Part shown: piece after piece, positions 1 to 7,727 of the stretch
Position numbering within the stretch: position 1 is the stretch's first letter
Layout: every line of letters begins with the position of its first letter
Assembly (NCBI RefSeq): GCF_002929375.1
Contig: NZ_PJIP01000003.1
Coordinates: 319,870-383,869 of the forward strand
Length of the DNA stretch: 64,000 nucleotides
Direction: 5' to 3'
Origin: Arthrobacter sp. DWC3
Lineage (GTDB): Bacteria; Actinomycetota; Actinomycetes; Actinomycetales; Micrococcaceae
Translations under genes and position numbers: made by a program
Notes under the pieces: model-generated
Seen by the model: the letters and a program-made list of their open reading frames with translations, nothing else
Told to the model about the DNA's origin: nothing
The model's database searches: none

Positions 1-759
1 CTGGTGACCTTCCTGCACGTGACGTTCGGGGAGATGGTGCCCAAGAACATCTCGGTGTCCGTGGCGGACAAGGCCGCGCTCCTCCTGGCCCCGCCGCTCG
101 TGATGATCGCGCGGGTGGTCAACCCCGTCATCTCCACGCTCAACTGGACCGCGAACCACATCCTCCGGGCCCTGAAGGTGGAGCCCAAGGACGAGGTGTC
201 CTCGACGTACACGCTCGAGGAGGTCCAGTCGATCGTCGAGGAGTCCACGAGGAGCGGCCTGGTGGACGACGAGTCCGGGCTGATCACCAGCGCCCTCGAG
301 TTCTCCGGCCAGACGGCCGAGACGACGATGGTCCCCCTCGGGGAACTCGTCACGGTCCGCACCGACGCGACGCCCGAGGACTTCGAGCGCGCCGTGGGCC
401 GCACCGGGTTCTCCCGGTTCGTCATGGTGGACGACTCCGGCAACCTCACCGGCTACATGCACCTGAAGGACGTCATGTCCATGCCGCAGGCCATGTACCG
501 GCGGCCCATCACGGAGAACAAGGTGCGCACGCTCGTGAACCTGTCCTTGAACGACGAGATCGAGGACGCCCTCGCCGTGATGCAGCGGACGGGCTCGCAC
601 CTGGCGCGCGTCCTCGGTCCCGACGGGTCCACGCGGGGCGTGCTCTTCCTCGAGGACGTGATCGAGCAGCTCATCGGCGAGATCAGGGACGCCACGCAGA
701 ACCAGGGTGTCCGGCGGACCGGGGAGGGCGTGGGCGGCGCGGAGGCGCCCGTCCGCTGA
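1..759 (+). CDS. CNNM/CBS-domain membrane protein (hemolysin family, partial)
   Basis: The reading frame is open from the first base, so the start lies outside the window and only about 252 C-terminal residues are present. The visible part begins in the last piece of a CNNM transmembrane domain, with the family motif GEMVPKNISV and a hydrophobic segment, and continues into a pair of CBS domains at roughly residues 85-225 of the fragment. Proteins of this family (CorC/HlyC/YhdP type) are membrane proteins linked to magnesium or cobalt handling. The tail after the CBS pair is short and lacks the C-terminal transporter-associated domain found in many relatives. Zinc uptake genes follow about 100 bp downstream but have their own promoter. 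Family assignment is firm; the transported ion is not known. Confidence 0.85.
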   Translation: MVTFLHVTFGEMVPKNISVSVADKAALLLAPPLVMIARVVNPVISTLNWTANHILRALKVEPKDEVSSTYTLEEVQSIVEESTRSGLVDDESGLITSALEFSGQTAETTMVPLGELVTVRTDATPEDFERAVGRTGFSRFVMVDDSGNLTGYMHLKDVMSMPQAMYRRPITENKVRTLVNLSLNDEIEDALAVMQRTGSHLARVLGPDGSTRGVLFLEDVIEQLIGEIRDATQNQGVRRTGEGVGGAEAPVR

Positions 760-804
760 CGCAGGTCCCCTCCCCCCGGTGATGCGAACGGTTCGCGTCT
801 AGGT

Positions 805-840
805 TATGCTCGGACACCTAACGTAAACAGTTCTCATTAG
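805..840 (+). promoter_or_regulatory. znuACB promoter with Zur-like operator
   Basis: A -10-like box TATGCT lies at 805-810. Just downstream, 818-840 is a 23-bp imperfect palindrome: the arms CTAACGTAAAC and GTTCTCATTAG flank a central A, and 17 of 23 positions are symmetric. The pattern TAAnG-n-AA-n-TT-n-CnTTA resembles actinobacterial Zur boxes. It covers the expected transcription start and ends 15 bp before the znuA start codon, a position suited to repression. A second short palindrome, GCGAAC-G-GTTCGC, is at 784-796. Zur binding is inferred. Confidence 0.6.
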
Positions 841-855
841 CCAGATCGAGGTCCC

Positions 856-1842
856 ATGCGCCTGTCCCGTCGTCTCGCCGTTCCCGCCCTCCTGGCCGTC
901 ACCGCCGTCGGGCTCGCCTCCTGCGGCGACGGCGGATCGGGAGCGCAGACGGGGGACGCCGCCGGCGACGGCGCGCTCACGGTCGTCACCGCCACGAACG
1001 TGTACGGGGACATCGCCGCGGTGGTCGGCGGCGACGACGTGGAGGTGACCGCGATCGTGGACAGCCTCAGCCAGGACCCCCACTCCTACGAAGCGACCGT
1101 GCAGGACAAGCTCTCCGTCTCCGAGGCGGACCTCGTCATCGAGAACGGCGGAGGGTACGACCCCTTCCTCGGCCGGCTCGCCGAGGAGACCGGGGTGGAG
1201 ACGGTGCTCAGCGCCGTCGAGCTCTCCGGCCTCGACGAGGGCCACCCGGAGGAGGACGCCGATGAGGACGCCGAGGCACACGCCGACGCGGCCGGCGGGG
1301 ACGGCCACGACCACGGCGCCTTCAACGAGCACGTCTGGTACCACCTGCCCGCCATGATGACCCTCGCCGACACCCTCGCCCAGGAACTCGGCCGGCTGGA
1401 CGAGGCGAACGCGGACGCGTACCGGGAGCGGGCGGACGCCTTCACCGCGGACCTGCAGGCCCTCCAGGAGCGCCTGACCGCGCTCGCCGCGGACGGTCCC
1501 GGCGGCGAGGTCGCCGTCACGGAGCCCGTCCCCGCGTACCTGCTGGAAGCCGCAGGCCTCACCGACGCCACGCCCGAGGAGTTCACCGAGGCCATCGAGG
1601 AGGAATCGGAGGTCCCCGTCGCGGTCCTCGAGGACATGAAGTCGCTCGTGGCGGGCGGCACGCTGGCCTTCCTCGCCTACAACGACCAGACGGAGGGATC
1701 GCAGACCGAGGCGGTCCGGTCGGCCGCCGAGGACGCGGGCCTGCCGGTGCTCGGCTTCACCGAGACGCTCCCCGACGGCGAGGACTACGTTTCCTGGATG
1801 ACGGCCAACACCGATAGCATCGAGGCGGCGCTCGGATCGTGA
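856..1842 (+). CDS. znuA: zinc ABC transporter substrate-binding lipoprotein (ZnuA-like)
   Basis: This 328-residue cluster A-I metal-binding protein is the extracytoplasmic receptor of the importer encoded by the next two genes. It has a lipoprotein signal with lipobox LASC and the lipidated Cys at residue 23. Typical metal-ligand regions are visible: a His in DPHSYE (about residue 76), a His/Asp/Glu-rich loop at about residues 129-155, and the following HVWYH pair at 159 and 163. A His-rich loop favours zinc over manganese in this family. The ATG start follows the signal peptide logic and lies just after the Zur-like operator. The stop overlaps an alternative GTG start of the ATPase gene, so the three genes probably form one operon. 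Zinc specificity is inferred. Confidence 0.85.
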   Translation: MRLSRRLAVPALLAVTAVGLASCGDGGSGAQTGDAAGDGALTVVTATNVYGDIAAVVGGDDVEVTAIVDSLSQDPHSYEATVQDKLSVSEADLVIENGGGYDPFLGRLAEETGVETVLSAVELSGLDEGHPEEDADEDAEAHADAAGGDGHDHGAFNEHVWYHLPAMMTLADTLAQELGRLDEANADAYRERADAFTADLQALQERLTALAADGPGGEVAVTEPVPAYLLEAAGLTDATPEEFTEAIEEESEVPVAVLEDMKSLVAGGTLAFLAYNDQTEGSQTEAVRSAAEDAGLPVLGFTETLPDGEDYVSWMTANTDSIEAALGS

Positions 1843-1907
1843 GCTCACGCTCTGCGCTCCCGGCGACCGATCCCGGCCCGCCCCCGACGGACCGGAAGCC
1901 GCCCCGC

Positions 1908-2744
1908 ATGACCTCGACCACGCCCCGCCACCCGCAGTCACCGGACGGGTCGGCGGCTCCGGCGATCAGCCTGCGCGGCGCGGCGCTCTCCTTCGGCCGG
2001 CGCACCCTGTGGGAGGGCCTGGACCTCGACATCATGCCCGGTGAGTTCTTCGCCGTGCTCGGACCGAACGGATCGGGCAAGACGAGCTTCCTGAAGGTGC
2101 TGCTGGGCCTGCAGCCGCTCGACGCGGGGACCGCCACGATCGACGGGCGACCCATCACGCGCGGCAGCCGCGGGATCGGCTACATCCCGCAGCAGAAATC
2201 CTTCCCCGCCGAGACGCCGCTGCGCGCGCGCGACCTGGTGGGACTCGGCGTGGACGGCCACCGGTGGGGGGTGCGGCTGCACGGCCGGGCCTATCGCGAG
2301 CAGGTGGACCGCCTCCTCCACGACGTCGGCGCCGCGTCCTACGCCGACGCCCCCGTGGGGCTCCTCTCGGGCGGCGAACAGCAGCGGCTGCGCGCCGCGC
2401 AGGCCCTGGCCACCGACCCGACGGTCCTCCTGTGCGACGAGCCCCTCCTGTCGCTCGACCTGAACCACCAGCAGGCCGTGAGCTCGCTCATCAACCGGCA
2501 GTGCCACGAGAGGAACAGCGCGGTGGTCTTCGTGACGCACGAGATCAACCCCGTCATCGACTACGTGGACCGCGTCCTCTACCTCGCCGACGGACGGTTC
2601 CGCGTCGGGGCGCCCGCGGACGTCATGACGAGCGAGGTCCTCTCCGACCTCTACGGCAGCCCGGTCGAGGTGCTGCACAGCAACGGCCGGATCGTCGTCG
2701 TCGGCCTGCCCGACGCGACCACCCACCACCACGAGAGCGCCTGA
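1908..2744 (+). CDS. znuC: metal ABC transporter ATP-binding protein (ZnuC-like)
   Basis: The cytoplasmic ATPase of the zinc-type importer. Walker A is GPNGSGKT, the signature is LSGGEQQRL, and Walker B is VLLCDEPLLSLD followed by a switch His in VTHE. I chose the ATG at 1908 because GGAAG lies 8 nt upstream and the preceding 23 codons from an in-frame GTG at 1839 are a proline-rich stretch unlike the family. The GTG at 1839 would overlap the znuA stop as GTGA and could instead be used for coupled translation. The gene ends 2 nt before the permease start. Confidence 0.85.
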   Translation: MTSTTPRHPQSPDGSAAPAISLRGAALSFGRRTLWEGLDLDIMPGEFFAVLGPNGSGKTSFLKVLLGLQPLDAGTATIDGRPITRGSRGIGYIPQQKSFPAETPLRARDLVGLGVDGHRWGVRLHGRAYREQVDRLLHDVGAASYADAPVGLLSGGEQQRLRAAQALATDPTVLLCDEPLLSLDLNHQQAVSSLINRQCHERNSAVVFVTHEINPVIDYVDRVLYLADGRFRVGAPADVMTSEVLSDLYGSPVEVLHSNGRIVVVGLPDATTHHHESA

Positions 2745-2746
2745 CC

Positions 2747-3637
2747 ATGGACTTCTCCGCGATCGTGGATGCGATCTTCACGTTCGACAACTACGCGCAG
2801 CTCCTCCCGCTCGTGCAGAACTCCCTGATCGCCGGAGCGGTGCTCGGCCTGCTCGGCGGGCTCATCGGGACGTTCGTCATGATGCGCGACCTCGCGTTCG
2901 CGGTGCACGGCATCGCGGAACTCTCGTTCGCCGGAGCGGCCTTCGCGCTGCTCGTCGGGGCGAACGTCGTCGCCGGCTCCCTCGTGGGATCGGTGCTCGC
3001 GGCGCTCGTGCTCGGCTTCATGGGCATCCGCGCCCGCGACCACAACTCGATCATCGGTGTGGTCATGCCGTTCGGGCTGGGCCTCGGCATCCTGTTCCTC
3101 GCGCTCTACGAGGGGCGCGCCGCGAACAAGTTCGGGCTCCTCACCGGGCAGATCGTGTCCGTCGACGACGTGCAGCTGAACCTGCTGGTGGGCTGCGCCG
3201 CCGTCGTGATCGTCGCGCTCGCCGCGATCTGGCGCCCGCTGACGTTCGCGAGTGCCGACGCCGACCTCGCCGAGGCGCGCGGCGTGCCCGTGCGGGGCCT
3301 CTCGATCCTCTTCATGGTCCTGCTGGGGATCTCGGTGGCCCTGTCCATCCAGGTGGTCGGCGCCCTGCTGGTGCTGGCACTGCTCATCACCCCCGCCGCG
3401 GCGGCGCTCAAGGTCACCTCCGCGCCGGGGCTCGTGGTCCTGCTGAGCGTGCTGTTCGCGTGCACGTCGGTGGTGGGCGGCATCCTCCTCGCGCTCGGGG
3501 GCCGCATCCCGATCAGCCCCTACGTCACCACGATCTCCTTCGTGATCTACCTCGTGTGCCGCGCGGTCGGTTCGCGCAGGGCCGCGGGACGGTCGCGTGC
3601 GGCAGCCTCGGGCCTCACGGCGGCTTCCCGGGTCTAG
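2747..3637 (+). CDS. znuB: metal ABC transporter permease (ZnuB-like)
   Basis: This 296-residue polytopic membrane protein has about seven or eight hydrophobic segments and belongs to the ABC-3 permease family that moves Zn2+ or Mn2+. It forms the membrane channel of the importer with the preceding ATPase and lipoprotein. The family motif around GALLVLALLITPAAAA is visible at about residues 200-220. The ATG at 2747 is 2 nt after the ATPase stop, so the two are translationally linked. Its 3' end overlaps the stop of the convergent MarR gene by 4 bp, so there is no room for a terminator between them. Confidence 0.87.
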   Translation: MDFSAIVDAIFTFDNYAQLLPLVQNSLIAGAVLGLLGGLIGTFVMMRDLAFAVHGIAELSFAGAAFALLVGANVVAGSLVGSVLAALVLGFMGIRARDHNSIIGVVMPFGLGLGILFLALYEGRAANKFGLLTGQIVSVDDVQLNLLVGCAAVVIVALAAIWRPLTFASADADLAEARGVPVRGLSILFMVLLGISVALSIQVVGALLVLALLITPAAAALKVTSAPGLVVLLSVLFACTSVVGGILLALGGRIPISPYVTTISFVIYLVCRAVGSRRAAGRSRAAASGLTAASRV

Positions 3638-4206
3638 GACTCCGGGACGCGGTCCGCCTGCTCGACGGCGTCGGCCATGGCCTGCTCCATGCTGCGCAGG
3701 AAGCGCGTGACGGTCTCGGCCTCCGCGTCCGTCAGGCGCTCGGCCGCGGCCAGCACGCCGCGCTTCTCGATGTCGAAGGTGGCACGGAACTCCTCCGTGG
3801 CCTTCTCGCCGGGCTCCACGATCACGGCGCGGCGGTCCACGGGGTGGCGCCGGCGGCGGATGAAGCCGGCCCGCTCGAGCCTGTCGATCACGAGGGTGGT
3901 GGACGCGCTCGAGATGCCGAGGGCTCCCGCGAGTTCCTTGGGACTCGCCCCCTCCTCGCGCTGCCACGCGGCGAGCAGGTAGCGCAGGGCGCTCAGGTCC
4001 GTCTCGTTGACGTCGAGCTGCCGGCCGAGGCGCCGACGCAGGTCGTTCTCGAGGGTGCGGTACGCCCGCAGGGCGTTGAGGAGGTCGACGCCGGTGACGG
4101 TCTGGCCGGGCGTGGGGCCGGCCGCCCGGTCCGACGGGCCGGTGGACGCGGCGATACCCGGCGGGTACCAGTAGCCTGCTCCGTGCTGCGCATCCGAGGA
4201 CCTCAT
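3634..4206 (-). CDS. MarR family transcriptional regulator (first copy)
   Basis: This 190-residue protein carries a winged-helix MarR domain at about residues 45-185: the recognition-helix region has ELAGALGISSASTTLVIDRL and the wing reads RRRHPVDRRAV with the usual Asp-Arg-Arg. It presumably binds a palindromic operator as a dimer. The ATG at 4206 was preferred to the GTG at 4212 because a -10 box TAGGCT lies exactly 6 nt before it, the leaderless arrangement seen repeatedly in this window. It sits directly downstream of a second, clearly related MarR gene. Target genes cannot be read from the sequence; autoregulation is likely (see the operator). Confidence 0.85.
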   Translation of the reverse strand: MRSSDAQHGAGYWYPPGIAASTGPSDRAAGPTPGQTVTGVDLLNALRAYRTLENDLRRRLGRQLDVNETDLSALRYLLAAWQREEGASPKELAGALGISSASTTLVIDRLERAGFIRRRRHPVDRRAVIVEPGEKATEEFRATFDIEKRGVLAAAERLTDAEAETVTRFLRSMEQAMADAVEQADRVPES

Positions 4207-4212
4207 GCTCAC

Positions 4213-4228
4213 AGCCTAGATCATCTAG
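4213..4228 (-). promoter_or_regulatory. leaderless promoter with overlapping palindromic operator
   Basis: On the minus strand the -10 box TAGGCT (4213-4218) lies 6 nt before the ATG. It overlaps a perfect 13-bp palindrome, CTAGAT-C-ATCTAG, at 4216-4228. A dimeric MarR protein bound there would cover the promoter. A further CTAG element lies at 4241-4244. Binding by either neighbouring MarR protein is inferred. Confidence 0.6.
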
Positions 4229-4257
4229 TAGCCAATCTTCCTAGCTACCTGCCGGGA

Positions 4258-4809
4258 TCACTCGGCGTCGTACGCCGGCGTCCCGGGCGCCGGGACGTCG
4301 AGCTCCGACATCGCGCGCCCCAGGTCGCCGAGGAAGCGGTGGATCACGACGCTCTCCTCGGGGGACAGCGCGGCCACGGTGGCCATCATGCGCTCGTGCA
4401 GGACGCCCATCGTAGCGCGGACCTGCTCGTCGGTGGTGGCGGTGGGCCAGATCTCCACGCCCCGTCCGTCGGTGGCGCTCGGACGACGCTCGGCGTGGCC
4501 GCTCTTCGCGAGACGGTCGACCAGGACCGTCGTGGCGGCCGTCGAGATGCCGAGCTCCCGCGCGAGTGCGGCAGCGCTGAGGGGCGTGCCGGTCTGCCGG
4601 GCGCGGAGCAGGAGGCGCAGCGCCGTCATGTCCGACCGCCCCAGGTGCATGGAGTCCCGGCTCCGGCCGCGCATGGCGATCTCCGCGGTGCGGTACCGCC
4701 GCACGGCGTCGATCAGCTCCTCGAGGCGCTCGGGATCGGGCCTGCCCGCGGTCCGCCGGTCAGCGGCGGGGGCCGCGGACGGAGGGACGGGCCGATCGGG
4801 GGGTGTCAC
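4258..4809 (-). CDS. MarR family transcriptional regulator (second copy, atypical wing)
   Basis: This 183-residue MarR protein aligns along its length with the downstream copy: both share a YRT-E segment, D-TALR-LL, LA-ELGIS-A-TT-LVDRL, a RATM-type helix and RFLGDLGRAM near the end. This suggests an old tandem duplication. In this copy the wing reads SATDGRGVEI, so the first Arg of the conserved Asp-Arg-Arg is replaced by Gly, which may weaken or change DNA contact. The GTG at 4809 is chosen because TAGGCT lies 7 nt upstream; the reading frame stays open further upstream but without a plausible start. The stop is 51 bp from the next MarR start. Ligand and targets are unknown. Confidence 0.82.
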   Translation of the reverse strand: MTPPDRPVPPSAAPAADRRTAGRPDPERLEELIDAVRRYRTAEIAMRGRSRDSMHLGRSDMTALRLLLRARQTGTPLSAAALARELGISTAATTVLVDRLAKSGHAERRPSATDGRGVEIWPTATTDEQVRATMGVLHERMMATVAALSPEESVVIHRFLGDLGRAMSELDVPAPGTPAYDAE

Positions 4810-4816
4810 AGGAACG

Positions 4817-4822
4817 AGCCTA
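4817..4822 (-). promoter_or_regulatory. -10 box of second MarR gene (leaderless type)
   Basis: TAGGCT on the minus strand, 7 nt before the GTG start, identical to the -10 box of the downstream MarR gene. No clear -35 is visible. Confidence 0.5.
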
Positions 4823-4916
4823 GTCGAGGACGGAGGGCGTCGTCGGCGGCCGAGGACGGTTTCGCGGACGGTATCCGGGACGGCACCGGATAGGGTACCG
4901 TCCGCGGTGCAGGACC

Positions 4917-5366
4917 TCAGAGCCTCGGGGACAGGGCCGAGCACTCCGGGCACAGGCCGTGGATCTCGACCGTATGTGCGGTGTCGGTGAAGCCGTGCTC
5001 GGCGGCGATGCGCGCGGCCCACTGCTCCACGGCGGGAGCCTCGATCTCCACGGCCCGGCCGCAGTTCCTGCACAGCAGGTGATGGTGGTGGTGCTCGACG
5101 GCGCAGCGGCGGTAGACCGCCTCGTTGTCGCCGCTGCGCAGCACGTCCACGAGGCCGTCGTCGGCCATGGACTGAAGGATCCTGTACGTTGTGGCGAGCG
5201 AGACCGATTCCCCGCGCTCGTGGAGCACCCGGTGGAGCTCCTGCGTGCTGACGAAGTCGTCGAGGTCGTCGAGCGCGGCACTGACCGCGCGGCGCTGGCG
5301 CGTGACGCGCTGCGCACCTCCCGTTCCTGCCGGGGGTGCTGCCTCGGATGTCGCCTCGCGCGTCAT
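4917..5366 (-). CDS. zur: Fur family regulator, probable zinc repressor Zur
   Basis: This 149-residue Fur-family protein has an N-terminal winged helix (about residues 20-85, TRQRRAVSAALDDL and LATTYRILQSM) and a metal-binding dimerisation domain. The structural zinc site is visible as two CxxC pairs, C99/C102 and C139/C142. The regulatory site region has a run of five His at 92-96. The family usually acts as a metal-loaded repressor. Placing it near a znu operon with a Zur-like palindrome makes Zur more likely than Fur or PerR, but this is contextual. The two MarR genes between it and the importer point the same way, so it could be transcribed with them, although the second MarR gene has its own -10 box. 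Confidence 0.8.
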   Translation of the reverse strand: MTREATSEAAPPAGTGGAQRVTRQRRAVSAALDDLDDFVSTQELHRVLHERGESVSLATTYRILQSMADDGLVDVLRSGDNEAVYRRCAVEHHHHHLLCRNCGRAVEIEAPAVEQWAARIAAEHGFTDTAHTVEIHGLCPECSALSPRL

Positions 5367-5434
5367 GTTCCGCCCTTCCCGGGGGCACCGGACGTGCCCT
5401 GGACCGGAGTCAAGATTATCAGCGTGGCCGCGGG

Positions 5435-5440
5435 TACTCT
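5435..5440 (+). promoter_or_regulatory. -10 box of the metallo-hydrolase gene (leaderless type)
   Basis: TACTCT lies exactly 6 nt before the ATG at 5447, and no ribosome-binding site is visible. This predicts a transcript that begins at the start codon. Confidence 0.55.
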
Positions 5441-5446
5441 GGGCGC

Positions 5447-6106
5447 ATGCTGCTGACCAAGTTCTCGCACTCGTGCGTGCGTCTCGAGCAGGACGGCTCC
5501 GTGCTCGTCCTCGACCCGGGCTCCTTCTCGGAGGTCGAGGAGGCCCTGGAGGGCGCGTCCGCCGTCCTCGTCACGCACGAGCACCCCGACCACATCGACA
5601 TGGACCGGGTGGTCGCCGTGTTCGCCGCGAACCCTGCCCTCCGGCTGTGGGCTCCGGGCGGCGTCGCCGACACCGTGACAGCGGCCCTCGGTGATGCTGC
5701 GGGGGACAGGATCCATGCCGTCGCGGGTGGCGAGGAGTTCTCCGCGGCCGGTTTCGACGTGCGGACGTTCGGCGGCCAGCACGCGCTGATCCACCCCCTC
5801 ATCCCCATGGTCGCGAACGTGGGGTACCTCGTCGGGGGAGCCGTCTACCACCCGGGCGACTCCTTCATCGTGCCGCACGGCGTCGACGTGGGGACGCTGC
5901 TCGTCCCCGTCCATGCGCCCTGGTCGAAGCTCGCCGAGGTGGTGGACTTCGTGGCCTCCGTGCGCGCACCCCGCGCCTTCCAGATCCACGACGCGCTGCT
6001 GAACGACACCGGGCTCGGCATGGTCGAGGGCCACGTCACGCGGCTCGGAGCACGGTACGGCACCGAGTTCCGCCACCTGCAGGTCCGCGCGGCCGTCGAG
6101 CTCTGA
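5447..6106 (+). CDS. MBL-fold metal-dependent hydrolase
   Basis: This 219-residue protein has the metallo-beta-lactamase fold. The metal-binding signature THEHPDHID is at about residues 43-51, a GGQHALIH segment supplies a third His, and the Asp in YHPGDS and the His near QIHD complete the site. The arrangement resembles the UlaG/YtnP-like group of single-domain hydrolases (beta-lactamase superfamily domain 2). Substrate is unknown. It is divergent from the Fur-family gene, and the promoter of the two lies in the 80-bp gap. The start is fixed by the -10 box 6 nt upstream. Confidence 0.8.
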   Translation: MLLTKFSHSCVRLEQDGSVLVLDPGSFSEVEEALEGASAVLVTHEHPDHIDMDRVVAVFAANPALRLWAPGGVADTVTAALGDAAGDRIHAVAGGEEFSAAGFDVRTFGGQHALIHPLIPMVANVGYLVGGAVYHPGDSFIVPHGVDVGTLLVPVHAPWSKLAEVVDFVASVRAPRAFQIHDALLNDTGLGMVEGHVTRLGARYGTEFRHLQVRAAVEL

Positions 6107-6252
6107 GGGGCCACGCCCGGCCGCCCGGGTCCAGGGCGCGGGTCCCGGGGCGGGTCCTTGGTGTGCCGACCGCCGTGTGGTGGACTGGCCTGCATCAGGG
6201 CCGGCCGCGGCGAACCCCGCGGTCCGGCCGCCCGTCCCGACAGGAGATCTCG

Positions 6253-7080
6253 ATGAAGACTCTGATGGATGTGCAGGAACTGCAGGACCGGATGACCTCC
6301 GGCCGGCAGACCATCCTGCTCGACGTGCGCTGGTCCCTGGGCGACCCCCACGGCCACGAGCACTACCGCGCAGCCCACATACCAGGCGCCGTGTACGTGG
6401 ACATGGAGACCCAGCTCTGCTCACCCGGCGGCCCGGGACTCGGCCGCCACCCGTTGCCGGGTCCCGAGGCGCTCCAGGAAGCCGCCCGCCAGTGGGGGCT
6501 CAACGACGGCGACACCGTGGTCGCCTACGACGACTCCGGCAATCTCGCGGCCGCCCGTCTCTGGTGGCTCCTGCGCGACGCCGGCGTGGCGTCGGTCAGC
6601 CTGCTCGACGGCGGCCTGACGGCGTGGCGCGCGGCAGGGTTCGACGTCGAGGGCGGGGAGGAGCGCCACTGCGTGGGCTCCGTGCACCTCACGCCGGGCC
6701 ACATGCCGGTCGTCTCGGTCCCGGACCTCCTCGAGGACCGGGTGGTCGACGTCCTGCTCGACGCCCGTGCCGGTGAGCGCTTCCGCGGCGAGCAGGAGCC
6801 CGTGGATCCGCAGGCCGGCCACATCCCGGGCGCGGTCAGCGCGCCGACGGCGGACAACCTCACGGCCGACCGGCGCTTCAGGACCGCCGACGACCTCCGG
6901 CGCCGCTTCGGGGCCCTCGGCGCCGACCGCGGGCGCGTCGCGGTCTACTGCGGCTCCGGCATCACCGCGGCCCACGAGATCGCCGCGCTGGACATCGCGG
7001 GTATCGACGCCTCGCTGTTCCCCGGCTCGTGGTCGCAGTGGTCCACGACGCCGGGCCTGCCGGTCGCGACGGGCGCCTGA
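6253..7080 (+). CDS. sulfurtransferase (thiosulfate/3-mercaptopyruvate type)
   Basis: This 275-residue protein has two rhodanese domains. The N-terminal, inactive domain (about 5-130) contains HIPGAVYVDM and the C-terminal, active domain (about 150-270) contains GHIPGAVSAP and the catalytic-loop Cys in YCGSGITA. It transfers sulfur from thiosulfate or mercaptopyruvate to an acceptor such as cyanide or a thiol; the CGSGITA loop suits mercaptopyruvate sulfurtransferases, but loop type alone does not settle the donor. A strong ribosome-binding site AGGAGAT is 5 nt before the ATG. Neighbours give no pathway clue. Confidence 0.85.
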   Translation: MKTLMDVQELQDRMTSGRQTILLDVRWSLGDPHGHEHYRAAHIPGAVYVDMETQLCSPGGPGLGRHPLPGPEALQEAARQWGLNDGDTVVAYDDSGNLAAARLWWLLRDAGVASVSLLDGGLTAWRAAGFDVEGGEERHCVGSVHLTPGHMPVVSVPDLLEDRVVDVLLDARAGERFRGEQEPVDPQAGHIPGAVSAPTADNLTADRRFRTADDLRRRFGALGADRGRVAVYCGSGITAAHEIAALDIAGIDASLFPGSWSQWSTTPGLPVATGA

Positions 7081-7158
7081 CAGGACGGGCGTCCGCACGG
7101 CGCCCGGGGCCGGTCCGGCGGCGCGCCGCGTCGCTGGTCCGCCCCCGGGTCGCTCGGG

Positions 7159-7164
7159 TAGCGT
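7159..7164 (+). promoter_or_regulatory. -10 box upstream of the HIT gene
   Basis: TAGCGT lies 6 nt before an in-frame ATG at 7171, which is 102 nt upstream of the favoured HIT start at 7273. The transcript could therefore be leaderless from 7171 or carry a 102-nt leader. Confidence 0.45.
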
Positions 7165-7272
7165 CGGGGCATGACCCCGGGACGCCCCGTGCCACCGCCC
7201 CTGCGCGGCCGCGTGACACTGCCCGACGCGGCGCCTGCCGGCGTCCGACCAGCCGCAACCCCAGGAGGCACG

Positions 7273-7698
7273 ATGCCCACGCTGTTCACGAGGATCATCG
7301 ACGGCGAGATCCCGGGCCGGTTCGTCTGGCAGGACGACGACGTCGTCGCGTTCCTCACCATCGCGCCGATCACCCCGGGCCACACGCTCGTGGTGCCTCG
7401 CCGGGAGATCGAGCACTGGCTCGAGGCCGACCCCGACACCCTGGCGAAGGTGATGGCGGTCGCGCAGACCGTCGGCCGGGCGCAGGAGCAGGCGTTCGGG
7501 GCGCAGCGCGTGGGCGTCCTCCTCGAGGGCTACGAGGTGCCCCACCTCCACGTCCACGTGTGGCCCACGCAGTCGCCGGCGGACTTCGACGTCCGGCGCG
7601 TCGACCACGATCCCGATCCCGCGGCGATGGACGGTGCGGCGGACGCTCTCCGCGCCGCCCTCCGGGACGCCGGACACGGAGCCCACGTCCCCGGGTAG
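7273..7698 (+). CDS. HIT family protein (histidine-triad hydrolase)
   Basis: This 141-residue histidine-triad protein has the catalytic motif HLHVHVWP near residue 92. HIT proteins hydrolyse or transfer nucleoside-monophosphate groups, for example AMP-lysine or AMP-amine bonds. The start at 7273 has a perfect AGGAGG 4 nt upstream and gives the family's normal N-terminus (TLFTRIIDGEIPG). An in-frame ATG at 7171 would add 34 Pro/Gly-rich residues and sits 6 nt behind a -10 box, so a second, longer form is possible. The gene is convergent with hrpA. Confidence 0.87.
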   Translation: MPTLFTRIIDGEIPGRFVWQDDDVVAFLTIAPITPGHTLVVPRREIEHWLEADPDTLAKVMAVAQTVGRAQEQAFGAQRVGVLLEGYEVPHLHVHVWPTQSPADFDVRRVDHDPDPAAMDGAADALRAALRDAGHGAHVPG

Positions 7699-7720
7699 GC
7701 GGGCCGGGTCCCGGCCCGCC
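7698..7720. terminator. bidirectional hairpin between HIT and hrpA genes
   Basis: A perfect 11-bp GC-only inverted repeat with a 1-nt centre begins at the last base of the HIT stop and ends 7 bp before the hrpA stop. There is no T-tract on either side. Its position between convergent genes suggests termination in both directions. Confidence 0.5.
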
Positions 7721-7727
7721 CGAGACC

